The notes under the pieces are model-generated. The model had not been told where the DNA came from, made no database searches, and was given only the letters and a program-made list of their open reading frames with translations. From Flagellimonas chongwuensis (lineage in GTDB: Bacteria > Bacteroidota > Bacteroidia > Flavobacteriales > Flavobacteriaceae): a stretch of DNA of 64,000 bases. The DNA lies in assembly GCF_013376415.1 (NCBI RefSeq), contig NZ_WYET01000008.1:1-64000 (forward strand), read 5' to 3'. How positions within the stretch are numbered: position 1 is the stretch's first letter; every line of letters starts with the position of its first letter. The position numbers and the translations under genes are program-made. Shown here piece after piece: positions 17,556-26,887 of this stretch.

Positions 17556-18896
17556 CTAGTTTTTAAAATACCAAAACGGTAAGATAACATCTGTAACGGT
17601 CTTAACCTTATCTTTTTCCTTTCTTTTTCGTCTGAGCCTTAAAAGGTGTTTTCCCTCTTCGAGATCAGCGAGGTTAAGGTAAGTTTCGAATCCTAGGATA
17701 TTGTTTATTCCCGTGGTAAGGATAAAATCCTCGTCCATATCCAAGCTATCAATTCGGAAAGCATGGGTTTCATTAAAGGTCCTGAGGTACATCTTTCGGA
17801 TGCTGTCTTTTTGGCGTGCACTGGTAATCTGGTCGCTCCAGTTGGTAGTTACCTTCATACTCGTGGATAGTCCACGCCTATCAATCTCGGGGGTCAAGGA
17901 ATCATTATAGGCAAAAATCCGGTTCTCCAAATTATCAGAAAAGGGTACAAATACTTGTAAAAAGGGTTTAGTGATTACCTTGGATGGAATAACCATCTTT
18001 CCTGGAAAATCACCATCTTCCGTAAGCATGTCCGCATAGTTTTCCTTATTGGCAAAAGTACTTGAAGATTGTTGGTCCTTGTCCAGATAGTTGGAGTTAC
18101 GATATTCCAAACTGGTTATCATTAATATCGCAATATAAATGGGCACCAGTAGTAAAATAAGTCTTCTTCCAAAACGATTGTCCAGAAAATTATAGACCAA
18201 GGGCCTGTATAAAAATGAAAGTGTCAGAAAACTAAAAACCCAATAGATGGGAAAGTAGATCTTGGATGTCCATTTCTTCTTTTTGAGCCACCCCTGCGTC
18301 AAAAAATCTAGAAAGGTTAAGGTCATGCCCGTAATAATGAAAACAATGAGCACAACCCCTAGAATACTGGAAAGTCCTTCCGGGAGATAATCACTTTCAA
18401 TAACAAAATTGGCCACCAAAACAATCGATAGGATAATCATCGTCATGGCCAGCACGTAGAAAATCAACAAGAACGAAATGGCAAAGAGTACACTGCAATA
18501 ATTCTCTAGATTGGCAATGTACCGGTCAAAAGAGACGATGCGTTTTTGAAGGTATTTGGTGAAGCGTTCCGAATAGCGAAGCTTTTCAAACTCTATATCA
18601 CCGGAAACGTACCGTAATCCAAGAGATCCTATCCAAAGTCCACGAAGGATTACGTGCAGCAATAGGTTGAACAATAGTATGGAACACGAAATTTGAAGGA
18701 TGAGGTATACTACGAAGCGATAAATTTGCTGTTCGTTCTCAGCATTCACCGTCTCAATACGGAGCGGTTCATATGCGGTGAACAATCCAAAAATGGCAAA
18801 ACCCGAAATAATAAGTTCAAGTTCCCAGCTTTGTTGTTGCAGGGAGTCCAGCAGTTTTTTAAATGAGGGACTATTATAATCGTTGTTCGCGCCCAC
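17556..18896 (-). CDS. Unrecognised multi-pass membrane protein
   Basis: Predicted 446 aa. The N-terminal two thirds hold about seven hydrophobic segments (first near 28-45, last near 252-270). A charged loop lies at about 105-130 (ERFTKYLQKRIVSFDRYI). The C-terminal ~170 residues are hydrophilic and probably periplasmic, with VIPSKVITKPFLQVFVPFSDNLENRIF and a closing lysine-rich strand region LRLRRKRKEKDKV. I recognise no family. The start codon ATG at 18896 sits 41 bp after the htpG terminator stem. Partner gene: DoxX protein directly downstream. Confidence 0.75.
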   Translation of the reverse strand: MGANNDYNSPSFKKLLDSLQQQSWELELIISGFAIFGLFTAYEPLRIETVNAENEQQIYRFVVYLILQISCSILLFNLLLHVILRGLWIGSLGLRYVSGDIEFEKLRYSERFTKYLQKRIVSFDRYIANLENYCSVLFAISFLLIFYVLAMTMIILSIVLVANFVIESDYLPEGLSSILGVVLIVFIITGMTLTFLDFLTQGWLKKKKWTSKIYFPIYWVFSFLTLSFLYRPLVYNFLDNRFGRRLILLLVPIYIAILMITSLEYRNSNYLDKDQQSSSTFANKENYADMLTEDGDFPGKMVIPSKVITKPFLQVFVPFSDNLENRIFAYNDSLTPEIDRRGLSTSMKVTTNWSDQITSARQKDSIRKMYLRTFNETHAFRIDSLDMDEDFILTTGINNILGFETYLNLADLEEGKHLLRLRRKRKEKDKVKTVTDVILPFWYFKN

Positions 18897-18936
18897 GGTC
18901 TTTGATCGGTTTGTACATCCAATATAGGCATAAAAT

Positions 18937-18966
18937 GCAAAAACCGCTCTAAATGAGCGGTTTTGC
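18937..18966 (-). terminator. Intrinsic terminator of htpG (minus strand)
   Basis: Arms AAAACCGCTC and GAGCGGTTTT around a 5-base loop; on the minus strand it ends in a T-run. It lies 25 bp past the htpG stop. Confidence 0.9.
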
Positions 18967-18990
18967 GTTGTTGATTAAAAAAAACCAAGA

Positions 18991-20877
18991 CTATTTGATC
19001 ATCTCATAGCTTCTTGCGATAAAGTTGGTGAGCTCTTCACCTTTCAGCAATCCTTTGGATAGACGTGCCAAATCCAACGACTGATTGATCAGTCTTTCAC
19101 GCTTTTTAGCGGTCTTGGTATTTAGTATTTCACTTACCAATTCGTGATTGGTATTCACGATAAGGTTGTACATGTCGGGCATATTTCCCATTCCGAACAT
19201 GCCACCACCACCAGTACGCTGCATTTCTTTCATTCTGCGCATAAATTCTGGCTCGGTTATTATGAACGGGGAAGCACTGCTTTCCATGGCCTCCAATTGA
19301 ATGGTATATCCTTTATCGGAAATTACTTTTTCTAAATCAGCCTTTAGGCTGTCTTTTTCCTCATCGGACAATTTGGAAATAGCCGTATCCTCTTTTTTGA
19401 TAAGGTTGTCCACATGGTCCGCATCTACTCGAACAAAAGACAGGTTTTCTTTGGAGGTTTCCAACTTTTGCATCAAATGGGAAACAATCGGGGAGTCCAA
19501 CAAGAGGATTTCGTATCCTTTTTTCTTGGCAGCCTCAATATAACTGTGCTGAGCGTCCTTATCCGAGGCATAAAGCACTACCAATTTATCGTCCTTGTCG
19601 GTCTGATTGTCCTTGATTTTGGCTTCTAGCTCTTCAAAAGTGTAGAAATTGCCATCAATTGTTGGGTAAAGTGCAAATTTGTCCGCTTTTTCGAAAAATT
19701 TGTCCTCGGAGAGCATTCCATACTCAATAACCACTTTGATGTCGTTCCACTTCTGTTCAAAATCCTCACGGTTGTTCTTGAAAAGCGAACTTAGCTTATC
19801 GGCTACTTTTCGGGTGATGTACGAAGAAATTTTCTTCACCGCGCCATCAGCCTGAAGGTATGACCTTGAAACGTTGAGCGGGATGTCCGGAGAATCGATG
19901 ACACCTTTTAACATCGTCAAGAATTCGGGAACAATGCCTTCCACATTGTCCGTTACGAACACTTGGTTCTGGTACAATTGGATTTTGTCTTTTTGAATGC
20001 TGAGGTCGTTCGTCAACTTAGGGAAATATAAGATACCCGTTAAGTTGAACGGATAATCCACGTTTAAATGGATATGGAACAAAGGCTCCTCGAACTGCAT
20101 AGGGTAAAGTTCCCTGTAAAAACTTTTGTAATCTGCTTCTTCCAAATCTGCAGGTTGCTTGGTCCAAGCTGGATTTGGATTGTTGATGATGTCATCCACT
20201 TCCTGAGTCGGCGCCGGGTCGTCCTCTTTGGCATCTTCTGGTTTGGGAAGCGTTTCCGTTTTTGTTCCGAACTTGATTGGAATTGGCATGAACTTGTTGT
20301 ACTTCACCAAAAGCTCACGGATTCTTGACTTTTCCAAAAACTCGGTGGAATCCTCTGCTATGTGAAGGATAATTTCCGTTCCCCTTTCAGTTTTGTCACT
20401 TGGTTCAATGGTAAACTCGGGAGAACCATCGCAAGTCCAATGTACCGCAGGTTCTTCTTTGTGGCTTTTTGAAATAATCTCCACTTTCTCCGCTACCATG
20501 AACGCTGAGTAGAAACCAAGACCAAAATGCCCGATGATTCCGGCATCTTTACCTGCATCCTTGTATTTATCCAAAAATTCCTCGGCACCGGAAAAAGCAA
20601 CCTCATTAATGTACTTTTTCACCTCGTCCTCTGTCATCCCGATTCCTTGGTCTATAATATGGATGCGTTTGTTGTCCTTGTCCACCTTGACCTCGATAAT
20701 CGGGTTGCCGTACTCGACCGTTGCTTCCCCTATAGAAGTTAAGTGCTTTAATTTTAAGGTTGCATCCGTAGCGTTGGAGATAAGTTCCCTCAAGAAAATT
20801 TCGTGATCACTGTATAAAAATTTCTTGATCAAGGGGAAAATGTTCTCTACTGAAACATTGATTTTACCTGTAGCCAT
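18991..20877 (-). CDS. htpG: Molecular chaperone HtpG (Hsp90)
   Basis: Predicted 628 aa from the ATG at 20877 (MATGKINVSVENIFPLIKKF), preferred over a TTG 25 codons upstream because it matches the canonical N-terminus. GHKL ATPase motifs are in order: ELISNATDATLKL, IHIIDQGIGM, and GIIGHFGLGFYSAFM. The middle domain has the catalytic-loop region VSRSYLQADGAVKKISSYI. Slightly longer acidic linker (TLPKPEDAKEDDPAPTQE) than in E. coli, as usual in Bacteroidota. It acts in the cytosol on stress-sensitive clients. Divergent from the TetR-AarF pair across a 323-bp region. Confidence 0.96.
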   Translation of the reverse strand: MATGKINVSVENIFPLIKKFLYSDHEIFLRELISNATDATLKLKHLTSIGEATVEYGNPIIEVKVDKDNKRIHIIDQGIGMTEDEVKKYINEVAFSGAEEFLDKYKDAGKDAGIIGHFGLGFYSAFMVAEKVEIISKSHKEEPAVHWTCDGSPEFTIEPSDKTERGTEIILHIAEDSTEFLEKSRIRELLVKYNKFMPIPIKFGTKTETLPKPEDAKEDDPAPTQEVDDIINNPNPAWTKQPADLEEADYKSFYRELYPMQFEEPLFHIHLNVDYPFNLTGILYFPKLTNDLSIQKDKIQLYQNQVFVTDNVEGIVPEFLTMLKGVIDSPDIPLNVSRSYLQADGAVKKISSYITRKVADKLSSLFKNNREDFEQKWNDIKVVIEYGMLSEDKFFEKADKFALYPTIDGNFYTFEELEAKIKDNQTDKDDKLVVLYASDKDAQHSYIEAAKKKGYEILLLDSPIVSHLMQKLETSKENLSFVRVDADHVDNLIKKEDTAISKLSDEEKDSLKADLEKVISDKGYTIQLEAMESSASPFIITEPEFMRRMKEMQRTGGGGMFGMGNMPDMYNLIVNTNHELVSEILNTKTAKKRERLINQSLDLARLSKGLLKGEELTNFIARSYEMIK

Positions 20878-21200
20878 CGTTTTGTTTTTTATTCTTTTTA
20901 CAGCTGATGAGTCAAAAAAAATACCATAGTGCAAAATCTGACAAACTGACATTTTATTGAGGTTTTAACTGGTCTACAAGATTTTAACATAATTTTGTTT
21001 ATTTAATTTTGAAAAAGATTAAACAGAATTAGTATATTTACAGTGTTATAGGATAAAAATTGCTATGAAATAGTATTACTATAACAAGTTTGTTTATTTA
21101 TTGGTTAGGTTGTGAAAATGCACTTTCGCCAGGAAGTGCATTTTCTTTAAAAAGTAAATTGTAAAATACTAACCTTGTAACACTTCAAAAACATACTAAA
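20878..21200. other. 323-bp divergent intergenic region between htpG and the TetR-like gene
   Basis: AT-rich, with no convincing gene. It contains two TAATTTTG elements in tandem (20990-20997 and 21004-21011), which fit the flavobacterial -7 element but lack a well-spaced TTG. It also holds a strong 12-bp-stem hairpin at 21114-21145 (separate entry). No CIRCE-type heat-shock operator is recognised near htpG. Confidence 0.5.
21114..21149 (+). terminator. Terminator-like perfect hairpin upstream of the TetR-like gene
   Basis: GAAAATGCACTT, 8-base loop, AAGTGCATTTTC, then TTT. Perfect 12-bp stem. No plus-strand gene ends upstream, so it is either the end of a short RNA starting near 21000, a leader attenuator for the TetR-like gene (ATG at 21201), or an operator. 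See findings. Confidence 0.5.
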
Positions 21201-21857
21201 ATGGCAAAGACGACTAAACCCAAAATTACCGAGGATAAAATCATTAGCTTGTTCATGGAATCTGTTTTGGAACATGAAAAGGTACCGAGCTCGGTGTTTA
21301 AGTTTTGTAAAGCAAATGATATCAAGGAAGAGGAGTTTTATGGATTCTTTGGTTCGTTCGAGTCCTTACAACAAATTATCTGGAACAAATTTTTTGATAA
21401 CAGCTATGGGTTGATGCTGAAGAACAAGCAGTATGCATCCATGACCAACGAGGAAAAAATGTTGACCTTTTTCTTTACCTTTTTTGAAAACCTGACACTG
21501 AACAGGAGCTATGTACTCTTTATAATGAAAGAGCACAAATATTCCTTGGAAGGATTAAAGCAACTAAAAGGCCTTCGCAAAAGGTTCAAAGACTTCGCCT
21601 CCACACTTATTGAAGAACGGAACGATGAAAAGCAGCACAAAATCTTTAAATACAATGCTCCATTGTTTGCCGAAGGTGCTTGGTTACAGTTCTTGTTTAT
21701 TCTAAAATTCTGGATGGAAGATGGCTCCCCTGGTTTGGAAAAGACCGACATCGCCATTGAAAAATCCGTCACCACTATATTTCAAATTTTCGAGACCACT
21801 CCACTGGAAAAAATAGTTGATTTTGGAAAGTTTCTTTACAAGGAAAAATTCGCTTAG
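21201..21857 (+). CDS. TetR-like transcriptional regulator
   Basis: Predicted 218 aa, all helical. Residues about 10-60 (ITEDKIISLFMESVLEHEKVP, FKFCKANDIKEEEFYGFFGSF, LQQIIWNKFF) have the spacing of a TetR N-terminal HTH, in which the recognition helix is followed by Tyr/Phe-Phe. The C-terminal ~150 residues resemble the TetR ligand domain seen in Bacteroidota. It lies 5 bp before the AarF/UbiB kinase gene; the pair is likely one operon, so it may regulate or work with the kinase. The ligand is unknown. Confidence 0.75.
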   Translation: MAKTTKPKITEDKIISLFMESVLEHEKVPSSVFKFCKANDIKEEEFYGFFGSFESLQQIIWNKFFDNSYGLMLKNKQYASMTNEEKMLTFFFTFFENLTLNRSYVLFIMKEHKYSLEGLKQLKGLRKRFKDFASTLIEERNDEKQHKIFKYNAPLFAEGAWLQFLFILKFWMEDGSPGLEKTDIAIEKSVTTIFQIFETTPLEKIVDFGKFLYKEKFA

Positions 21858-21862
21858 GATAG

Positions 21863-23173
21863 ATGAAAAGTTTGGATACCATTCCCACGGGGAAAATTGA
21901 AAGAGCGGGCAAGCTGGTAAAAACTGGTGTAAAGATTGGTGGCAACTATGTAAAATATTACGGTAAAAAACTGGTTGACCCGCAAACCTCCAAAGATACG
22001 TTGGACCAAGACAATGCGGAGGATATTTATGATGGACTAAAAAGTCTAAAGGGTAGTGCGCTTAAAGTGGCCCAAATGCTCAGTATGGAGAAGAACTTGC
22101 TGCCAAGGGCCTATGTGGAAAAGTTTTCCCTTTCCCAATTTTCCGTGCCCCCGTTGTCTGCACCTTTGGTCCGCAAGACCTTCAAAAAATATCTGGACAA
22201 ATATCCTGAGGATATTTTTGATGAGTTTGAAAGGGATTCCGTGAATGCCGCTAGTATAGGTCAGGTGCACCGTGCAGAAAAGGATGGTAAAAAATTGGCG
22301 GTCAAAATACAATATCCGGGTGTTGCTGAAAGCATCAGTAGTGATTTGGCCTTGGTGAAGCCTGTGGCCATTAAAATGTTCAATCTGAAAGGGAAGGATT
22401 CCGAGAAGTATTTTAAGGAAGTCGAACATAAGCTTATCGAGGAGACCAATTATATTTTGGAGTTGGAGCAAAGCCATGAGATTACAACGGCCTGTTCCGT
22501 GATTCCAAATATGGAGTTTCCAAAATATTACCGAGAGCTGTCAAGTGAGCGTATCTTGACCATGGATTGGATGGAGGGAACCCACCTCGGCGAATTTACC
22601 AGAACGGACTTCGATGCTGAACTTGGGAATACCCTTGGGCAAGCCCTTTGGGACTTTTACATGTTCCAGATTCATAAATTGCGAAGGGTGCACGCAGACC
22701 CGCATCCCGGTAATTTTTTGGTAAGTGAAAGCGGTAAGTTGATAGCCATAGATTTTGGTTGCATCAAGCAGATTCCAGATGATTTTTATGTACCGTATTT
22801 TGAGTTGGCCAAGGAAGAGAACATCAATAATGATAAAATCTTCATGGAAAAGTTGTACAAACTGGAAATCTTGACATCTACCGATTCTGAAGAAGAACTC
22901 AAGTTTTTTAAAGCGCTTTTCAAAGAAATGCTCACCATTTTCACATCGCCTTTCCATAAAGAGACTTTTGATTTTGGTGATGAAGGTTTTTGGTCCAAGA
23001 TTGCCAACCTAAGTGAACGATACTCCAAAGACGAACAAATCCGAAAGATGAACGGAAACAGGGGGTCCAAACACTTTTTGTACATAAACCGCACATTTTT
23101 TGGACTTTACAATCTGCTACACGACCTTAAAGCCAAGGTGAATGTGAACCATTTTGAGCGATACATCGACTAA
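21863..23173 (+). CDS. AarF/ABC1/UbiB family atypical kinase
   Basis: Predicted 436 aa. The family (UbiB, COQ8) are protein-kinase-like ATPases that support quinone or lipid metabolism at membranes. Motifs in order: the KxGQ helix appears as ALKVAQMLSM (Gly to Ala), the Ala-rich loop NAASIGQVH, the invariant lysine in KLAVKIQYPGV, RILTMDWMEGTHL, HADPHPGNFLV, and the metal-binding IAIDFGCIK. No C-terminal transmembrane helices are evident. It is directly preceded by the TetR-like gene (5 bp). The substrate is not deducible. Confidence 0.92.
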   Translation: MKSLDTIPTGKIERAGKLVKTGVKIGGNYVKYYGKKLVDPQTSKDTLDQDNAEDIYDGLKSLKGSALKVAQMLSMEKNLLPRAYVEKFSLSQFSVPPLSAPLVRKTFKKYLDKYPEDIFDEFERDSVNAASIGQVHRAEKDGKKLAVKIQYPGVAESISSDLALVKPVAIKMFNLKGKDSEKYFKEVEHKLIEETNYILELEQSHEITTACSVIPNMEFPKYYRELSSERILTMDWMEGTHLGEFTRTDFDAELGNTLGQALWDFYMFQIHKLRRVHADPHPGNFLVSESGKLIAIDFGCIKQIPDDFYVPYFELAKEENINNDKIFMEKLYKLEILTSTDSEEELKFFKALFKEMLTIFTSPFHKETFDFGDEGFWSKIANLSERYSKDEQIRKMNGNRGSKHFLYINRTFFGLYNLLHDLKAKVNVNHFERYID

Positions 23174-23185
23174 AAGACTTAATAA

Positions 23186-23212
23186 ATATCCAGTTCTTTG
23201 GATATATTTTTT
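23186..23212 (+). terminator. Probable intrinsic terminator
   Basis: AT-rich stem ATATCCA / TGGATAT with a 6-base loop, followed by ATTTTTT. It ends the TetR-AarF transcript 12 bp past the stop. Confidence 0.65.
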
Positions 23213-23268
23213 AATTTTCCGTTAATTAGCCGAGAGTTTTTTAAAGATTCAATAGTAAAGCCTTTGCA

Positions 23269-24279
23269 ATGTACAATTCAAAAATAGCAGGATTGGGATT
23301 TTATGTCCCTGAAAATGTAGTCACTAATGACGATTTGTCAAAAGTGATGGATACAAATGATGAATGGATTCAAGAACGTACAGGGATTAAGGAACGGCGT
23401 CATGTAATAAAAGATACTGAAACCACGACCTCAATGGGAGTGGAGGCCGCTAAAAGGGCCATCGAGCGTGCGGGTATCGATAAGGATGATATTGACTTTA
23501 TTGTTTTCGCGACCCTTAGCCCCGATTATTATTTCCCTGGGCCCGGTGTATTGGTGCAGCGTGATCTGGGTCTAAAAAGAACCGTTGGTGCCCTGGATGT
23601 GAGAAACCAGTGTTCCGGTTTTGTTTACGGGATTTCCGTGGCCGACCAATATATTAAAACCGGTATGTACAAAAACGTACTGGTCATCGGTTCCGAGCTG
23701 CATTCCCGTGGTCTGGATATGACCACAAGGGGCAGGGGGGTATCCGTTATTTTTGGTGATGGTGCAGGAGCTGCCGTTCTTACCAGAGAAGAGGATAACT
23801 CCAAAGGAATTCTTTCTACCCATTTACATTCGGAAGGACAGCATGCAGAGGAACTTTCGCTAATCGCTCCCGGGATGGGCAAACGTTGGGTGACTGACAT
23901 TATCGAAGATAAAGACCCAGAGGATACCTCTTATTATCCTCATATGAACGGACAGTTCGTTTTTAAAAATGCGGTGGTTCGATTCAGTGAGGTGATTATG
24001 GAAGGGCTTGGTAAAAATAATTTGGCACCGACGGATATTGATATGTTGATTCCACATCAGGCCAACCTAAGAATCTCCCATTTCATCCAGAACAAGTTTA
24101 AATTGAAGGATGACCAAGTATTCAATAATATCATGAAGTACGGTAACACCACGGCGGCTTCCATACCCATTGCATTGACAGAGGCTTGGGAGGCTGGAAA
24201 AATCAAAGAAGGTGATTTGGTGGTGCTTGCGGCCTTCGGTAGTGGTTTTACTTGGGGCAGTGTAATCATAAGATGGTAG
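23269..24279 (+). CDS. 3-oxoacyl-ACP synthase III family protein (FabH-like)
   Basis: Predicted 336 aa. The thiolase-fold enzyme condenses acyl-CoA with malonyl-ACP to start fatty-acid synthesis or a related pathway. Catalytic triad visible: C115 (RNQCSGFVYG), H263 (LIPHQANLRI) and N293 (KYGNTTAASIP). The C-terminal GSGFTWGSVIIRW is typical. It is slightly longer in the loop around 205-230 (WVTDIIEDKDPEDTSYYPHM) than housekeeping FabH, which fits the second FabH-like group found in Flavobacteriaceae; the genome may have another fabH beside plsX. It stands alone between two terminators. Confidence 0.9.
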   Translation: MYNSKIAGLGFYVPENVVTNDDLSKVMDTNDEWIQERTGIKERRHVIKDTETTTSMGVEAAKRAIERAGIDKDDIDFIVFATLSPDYYFPGPGVLVQRDLGLKRTVGALDVRNQCSGFVYGISVADQYIKTGMYKNVLVIGSELHSRGLDMTTRGRGVSVIFGDGAGAAVLTREEDNSKGILSTHLHSEGQHAEELSLIAPGMGKRWVTDIIEDKDPEDTSYYPHMNGQFVFKNAVVRFSEVIMEGLGKNNLAPTDIDMLIPHQANLRISHFIQNKFKLKDDQVFNNIMKYGNTTAASIPIALTEAWEAGKIKEGDLVVLAAFGSGFTWGSVIIRW

Positions 24280-24306
24280 ACAATCGACATTTATACAATT
24301 AAATAT

Positions 24307-24337
24307 AAAACCCCGATCCAAACGGATCGGGGTTTTT
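24307..24337. terminator. Bidirectional intrinsic terminator
   Basis: Stem CCCCGATCC / GGATCGGGG, loop AAAC, flanked by AAAA and TTTTT. Ends the FabH-like gene and, on the minus strand, the TonB receptor gene (stop at 24395). Confidence 0.92.
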
Positions 24338-24394
24338 GATTGATGCTAACATAAGATAACCAACCAACACTCGAATATGAAGCATCAATATATT

Positions 24395-26845
24395 TTAAAG
24401 GATTCCGCCTCCACCTTGTTTGGTATTGCTGTCCCTGCGTTTACGCTGCTTTGCTTGGTTTTTACCGCTTCCAAATCTATATGAAAGACCTAGGTACAGA
24501 TTGTTGCTTTCCCAATTAAAGGCTCCTTCTTGCGCGTAAGGATAATCGCCCTCGAAAGCAAATCGCATGGTATTGAAAATGTCATTGTAATTAAGGCTCA
24601 ATGTGCCCTTGCCTTCAGCAAAACTGTAGCGAGCACCCAAATTCACAAAATACATCGGGTCGGCATTGAACTGTATACTTTTATTTCTTCCACGGTAAAA
24701 ACCGAAAGCTTGTAGCGTTAATGCCTTGGTAACGGTAAAGCTGTTGTTCATTCTCAGGTTCCAAGCCGTATTGTCCACTTTTACCCGTTGCGCCACAATA
24801 TCTTCTTCACTGGGTTCCGGGTCCGTGGTGTTCAATGTTTCTGTCAACCCTCTTTGGGTTTGCGAGAACAGGTCAAAACTTCCATTAATGTTCCACCATT
24901 TCAAAGGTTTGTAATTGGTGGAGAGTTCAACCCCGTAGGCAGATGTTTTGTCAAAATTATCAAAGGTCAGAATGGTCTTGTTCAAGTCCAAGCGGTCCAC
25001 ATAGATGGCACGGTTGATTTCATCTGTTATGCTTCTATAGAAAACACCTCCGGTAATACTTCCATTTTTTATTCTTTTGGTGTAGTTTGCTTCATAAGAA
25101 TTGGTGAACTGTGGTACCAAATTTGGGTTTCCAAAAGAAGAGATCAAAGGCGTTGCAAACTCACGGATGGGGTTTACCTGTTGTAGCCCCGGTCTGTCCA
25201 CACGTCTGCTATAGCTCAACTGGAGTTGGTCGCTTTCGTTTGGTCTGTAGGTAACAAATGCTGAAGGGTATATTTCTGTATAGTTATCGGTAAAGGCCCT
25301 TACGGAATTGGTGTCAGCTTTAACTTGAACATCCTCTATGCGCACGCCCATTTGGTAGGACCATTTTTTGTAGGTCTGTCCAAAAGTTGCGTAGGCCGAA
25401 TAAATATCCATGTCGTACACAAATTTAGTGGAGGGCGTAGGTACCAAATCTCCATTGGAATTAAAAGATTGCCCAGTGGAAGAATAATCCACAATGGTCT
25501 CAAAATTCCTGGATTGAAGGCCAAGTTCCAATTTGGAAATACTGTCTAGCGGATTCACATAATCCAAATTGGCAGTGGTCTGGGTACGCTCGGTGTCCAC
25601 AAAATCCATATAATCTGGATAGGTTGAGGCGCCGACAGACCTAAAATCTGCATCCTGTTCACTGTCGAACAGGTTGTGGTCTATTTCCAGTTCTATGTTG
25701 TGGCCTTCCTTATTAAAATCGAGTTTATAGTCGAAATTATATTGCTCACTGCTATTGTTGGAGTCGTCCAGGAACAATTGCGTCACGTTTCGCGAAGGAT
25801 TATTAAAATATGAAACAGCAGTCTCTCCTGTTCCTTCACCTTCATAGATATTTTGATTGGTAAAAAAGGAAATGGTGTTTTTATCGTTCAGGTAAAAATC
25901 CACTCCCAATTTGTACAGGTGCGACTTGTTATTGTTGAAAAAGTCAAACTTTTGGCGTGAGTTTTCGTCTACACGAAGAATGCTTCCATCATTTACCCAT
26001 TTGCCAATATTGTTGCCATAATTCCCATAGAAGTTAAACTTCCCATTACGGTAGTTCATGTCAATAGAACTATTGAACTTCGCCTCGATTCCTTTAGTTA
26101 GTCCAAGGTTGACGTTTCCATTAAAACCAATGTTTGCATTTTTGTGCAATACAATATTGATGATGCCGCTCATTCCTTCGGGATTGTACTTGGCGGATGG
26201 ATTGGTAATCAGTTCTATGGATTTAATGGCAGTTGATGGAATCTGCTTGAGCAGCTGGGCTACGGGAACGTTAGACAATTTTCCGTCGACCATGACCCGT
26301 ACATTCGAGTTTCCCCTAAGTGTAATGTCGCCAGTTTGGGAATCCACGTTTACGGATGGAATATTGTTCATAATGTCGGAAGCTGAGGCGCCTGCAGTGG
26401 TCAAATCTTTACCAACATTGATTACTTTGCGGTCTACGCGTTGTTCAATTGTAGTGCGTTCCGCTACCAGCTCCACACCTTCGAGTTCTTTGGTTTCTTC
26501 AACTAGGGTTACGGTGCCCAAATCAAGGGTCCGTTTGCCCTTCGCGATCACTAATTTTTGAGAATACGTTTTGTAACCAATGTACTGTACTTCAAAAACA
26601 AACGTACCGTCGGGCAGTTTGTTGATTTCAAAACTTCCATCTTCTGTGGTAATTCCACCAGTAATGGTCTGGGAACCATCTTCAGATTTGATGACAACAG
26701 CAGCATAAGCTACAGGTTCGTTGGAAATTTCGTCGATGACCTTACCATTGATGACGCCCAGGGCATCGTTTGGATTATTGGCAAAAGTTGAAAAAGGGGA
26801 CGTCATGCACAGCAATAGTGCAACTAGAAAGCTCACATGTCTCAT
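24395..26845 (-). CDS. TonB-dependent outer-membrane receptor (carboxypeptidase-like domain plus beta-barrel)
   Basis: Predicted 816 aa with a signal peptide ending near TFAN. Residues about 30-115 form a carboxypeptidase-regulatory-like domain (GVINGKVIDEISNEPVAYAAV). The plug follows (VINVGKDLTTAGASASDIMN, GNSNVRVMVDGKLSNVP, NPSAKYNPEGMSGIINIVL) and then a long barrel of the OMP_b-brl_3 type ending LYLGLSYRFGSGKN with a basic, Gly-rich tail. The NIPSVNVD and PEGMSG motifs mark the ferric-type, SusC-unrelated subgroup. The substrate is unknown and no SusD partner is adjacent. Its leader contains an 11-bp tandem repeat. Confidence 0.9.
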   Translation of the reverse strand: MRHVSFLVALLLCMTSPFSTFANNPNDALGVINGKVIDEISNEPVAYAAVVIKSEDGSQTITGGITTEDGSFEINKLPDGTFVFEVQYIGYKTYSQKLVIAKGKRTLDLGTVTLVEETKELEGVELVAERTTIEQRVDRKVINVGKDLTTAGASASDIMNNIPSVNVDSQTGDITLRGNSNVRVMVDGKLSNVPVAQLLKQIPSTAIKSIELITNPSAKYNPEGMSGIINIVLHKNANIGFNGNVNLGLTKGIEAKFNSSIDMNYRNGKFNFYGNYGNNIGKWVNDGSILRVDENSRQKFDFFNNNKSHLYKLGVDFYLNDKNTISFFTNQNIYEGEGTGETAVSYFNNPSRNVTQLFLDDSNNSSEQYNFDYKLDFNKEGHNIELEIDHNLFDSEQDADFRSVGASTYPDYMDFVDTERTQTTANLDYVNPLDSISKLELGLQSRNFETIVDYSSTGQSFNSNGDLVPTPSTKFVYDMDIYSAYATFGQTYKKWSYQMGVRIEDVQVKADTNSVRAFTDNYTEIYPSAFVTYRPNESDQLQLSYSRRVDRPGLQQVNPIREFATPLISSFGNPNLVPQFTNSYEANYTKRIKNGSITGGVFYRSITDEINRAIYVDRLDLNKTILTFDNFDKTSAYGVELSTNYKPLKWWNINGSFDLFSQTQRGLTETLNTTDPEPSEEDIVAQRVKVDNTAWNLRMNNSFTVTKALTLQAFGFYRGRNKSIQFNADPMYFVNLGARYSFAEGKGTLSLNYNDIFNTMRFAFEGDYPYAQEGAFNWESNNLYLGLSYRFGSGKNQAKQRKRRDSNTKQGGGGIL

Positions 26846-26860
26846 GAGTAGTTCGTTTTT

Positions 26861-26887
26861 TGATTGATGATTGATTGATGATTGATG
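26861..26887 (-). repeat. 11-bp tandem repeat (about 2.4 copies) in the TonB receptor leader
   Basis: On the plus strand TGATTGATGAT occurs twice in direct succession, followed by TGATG. It lies 16-42 bp upstream of the receptor start codon, in the untranslated leader. Confidence 0.85.

Noticed and set aside
20878..20952. Upstream TTG start giving HtpG 25 extra residues
   Set aside because: The added stretch is not part of the Hsp90 N-terminus, and the ATG at 20877 gives the canonical start.
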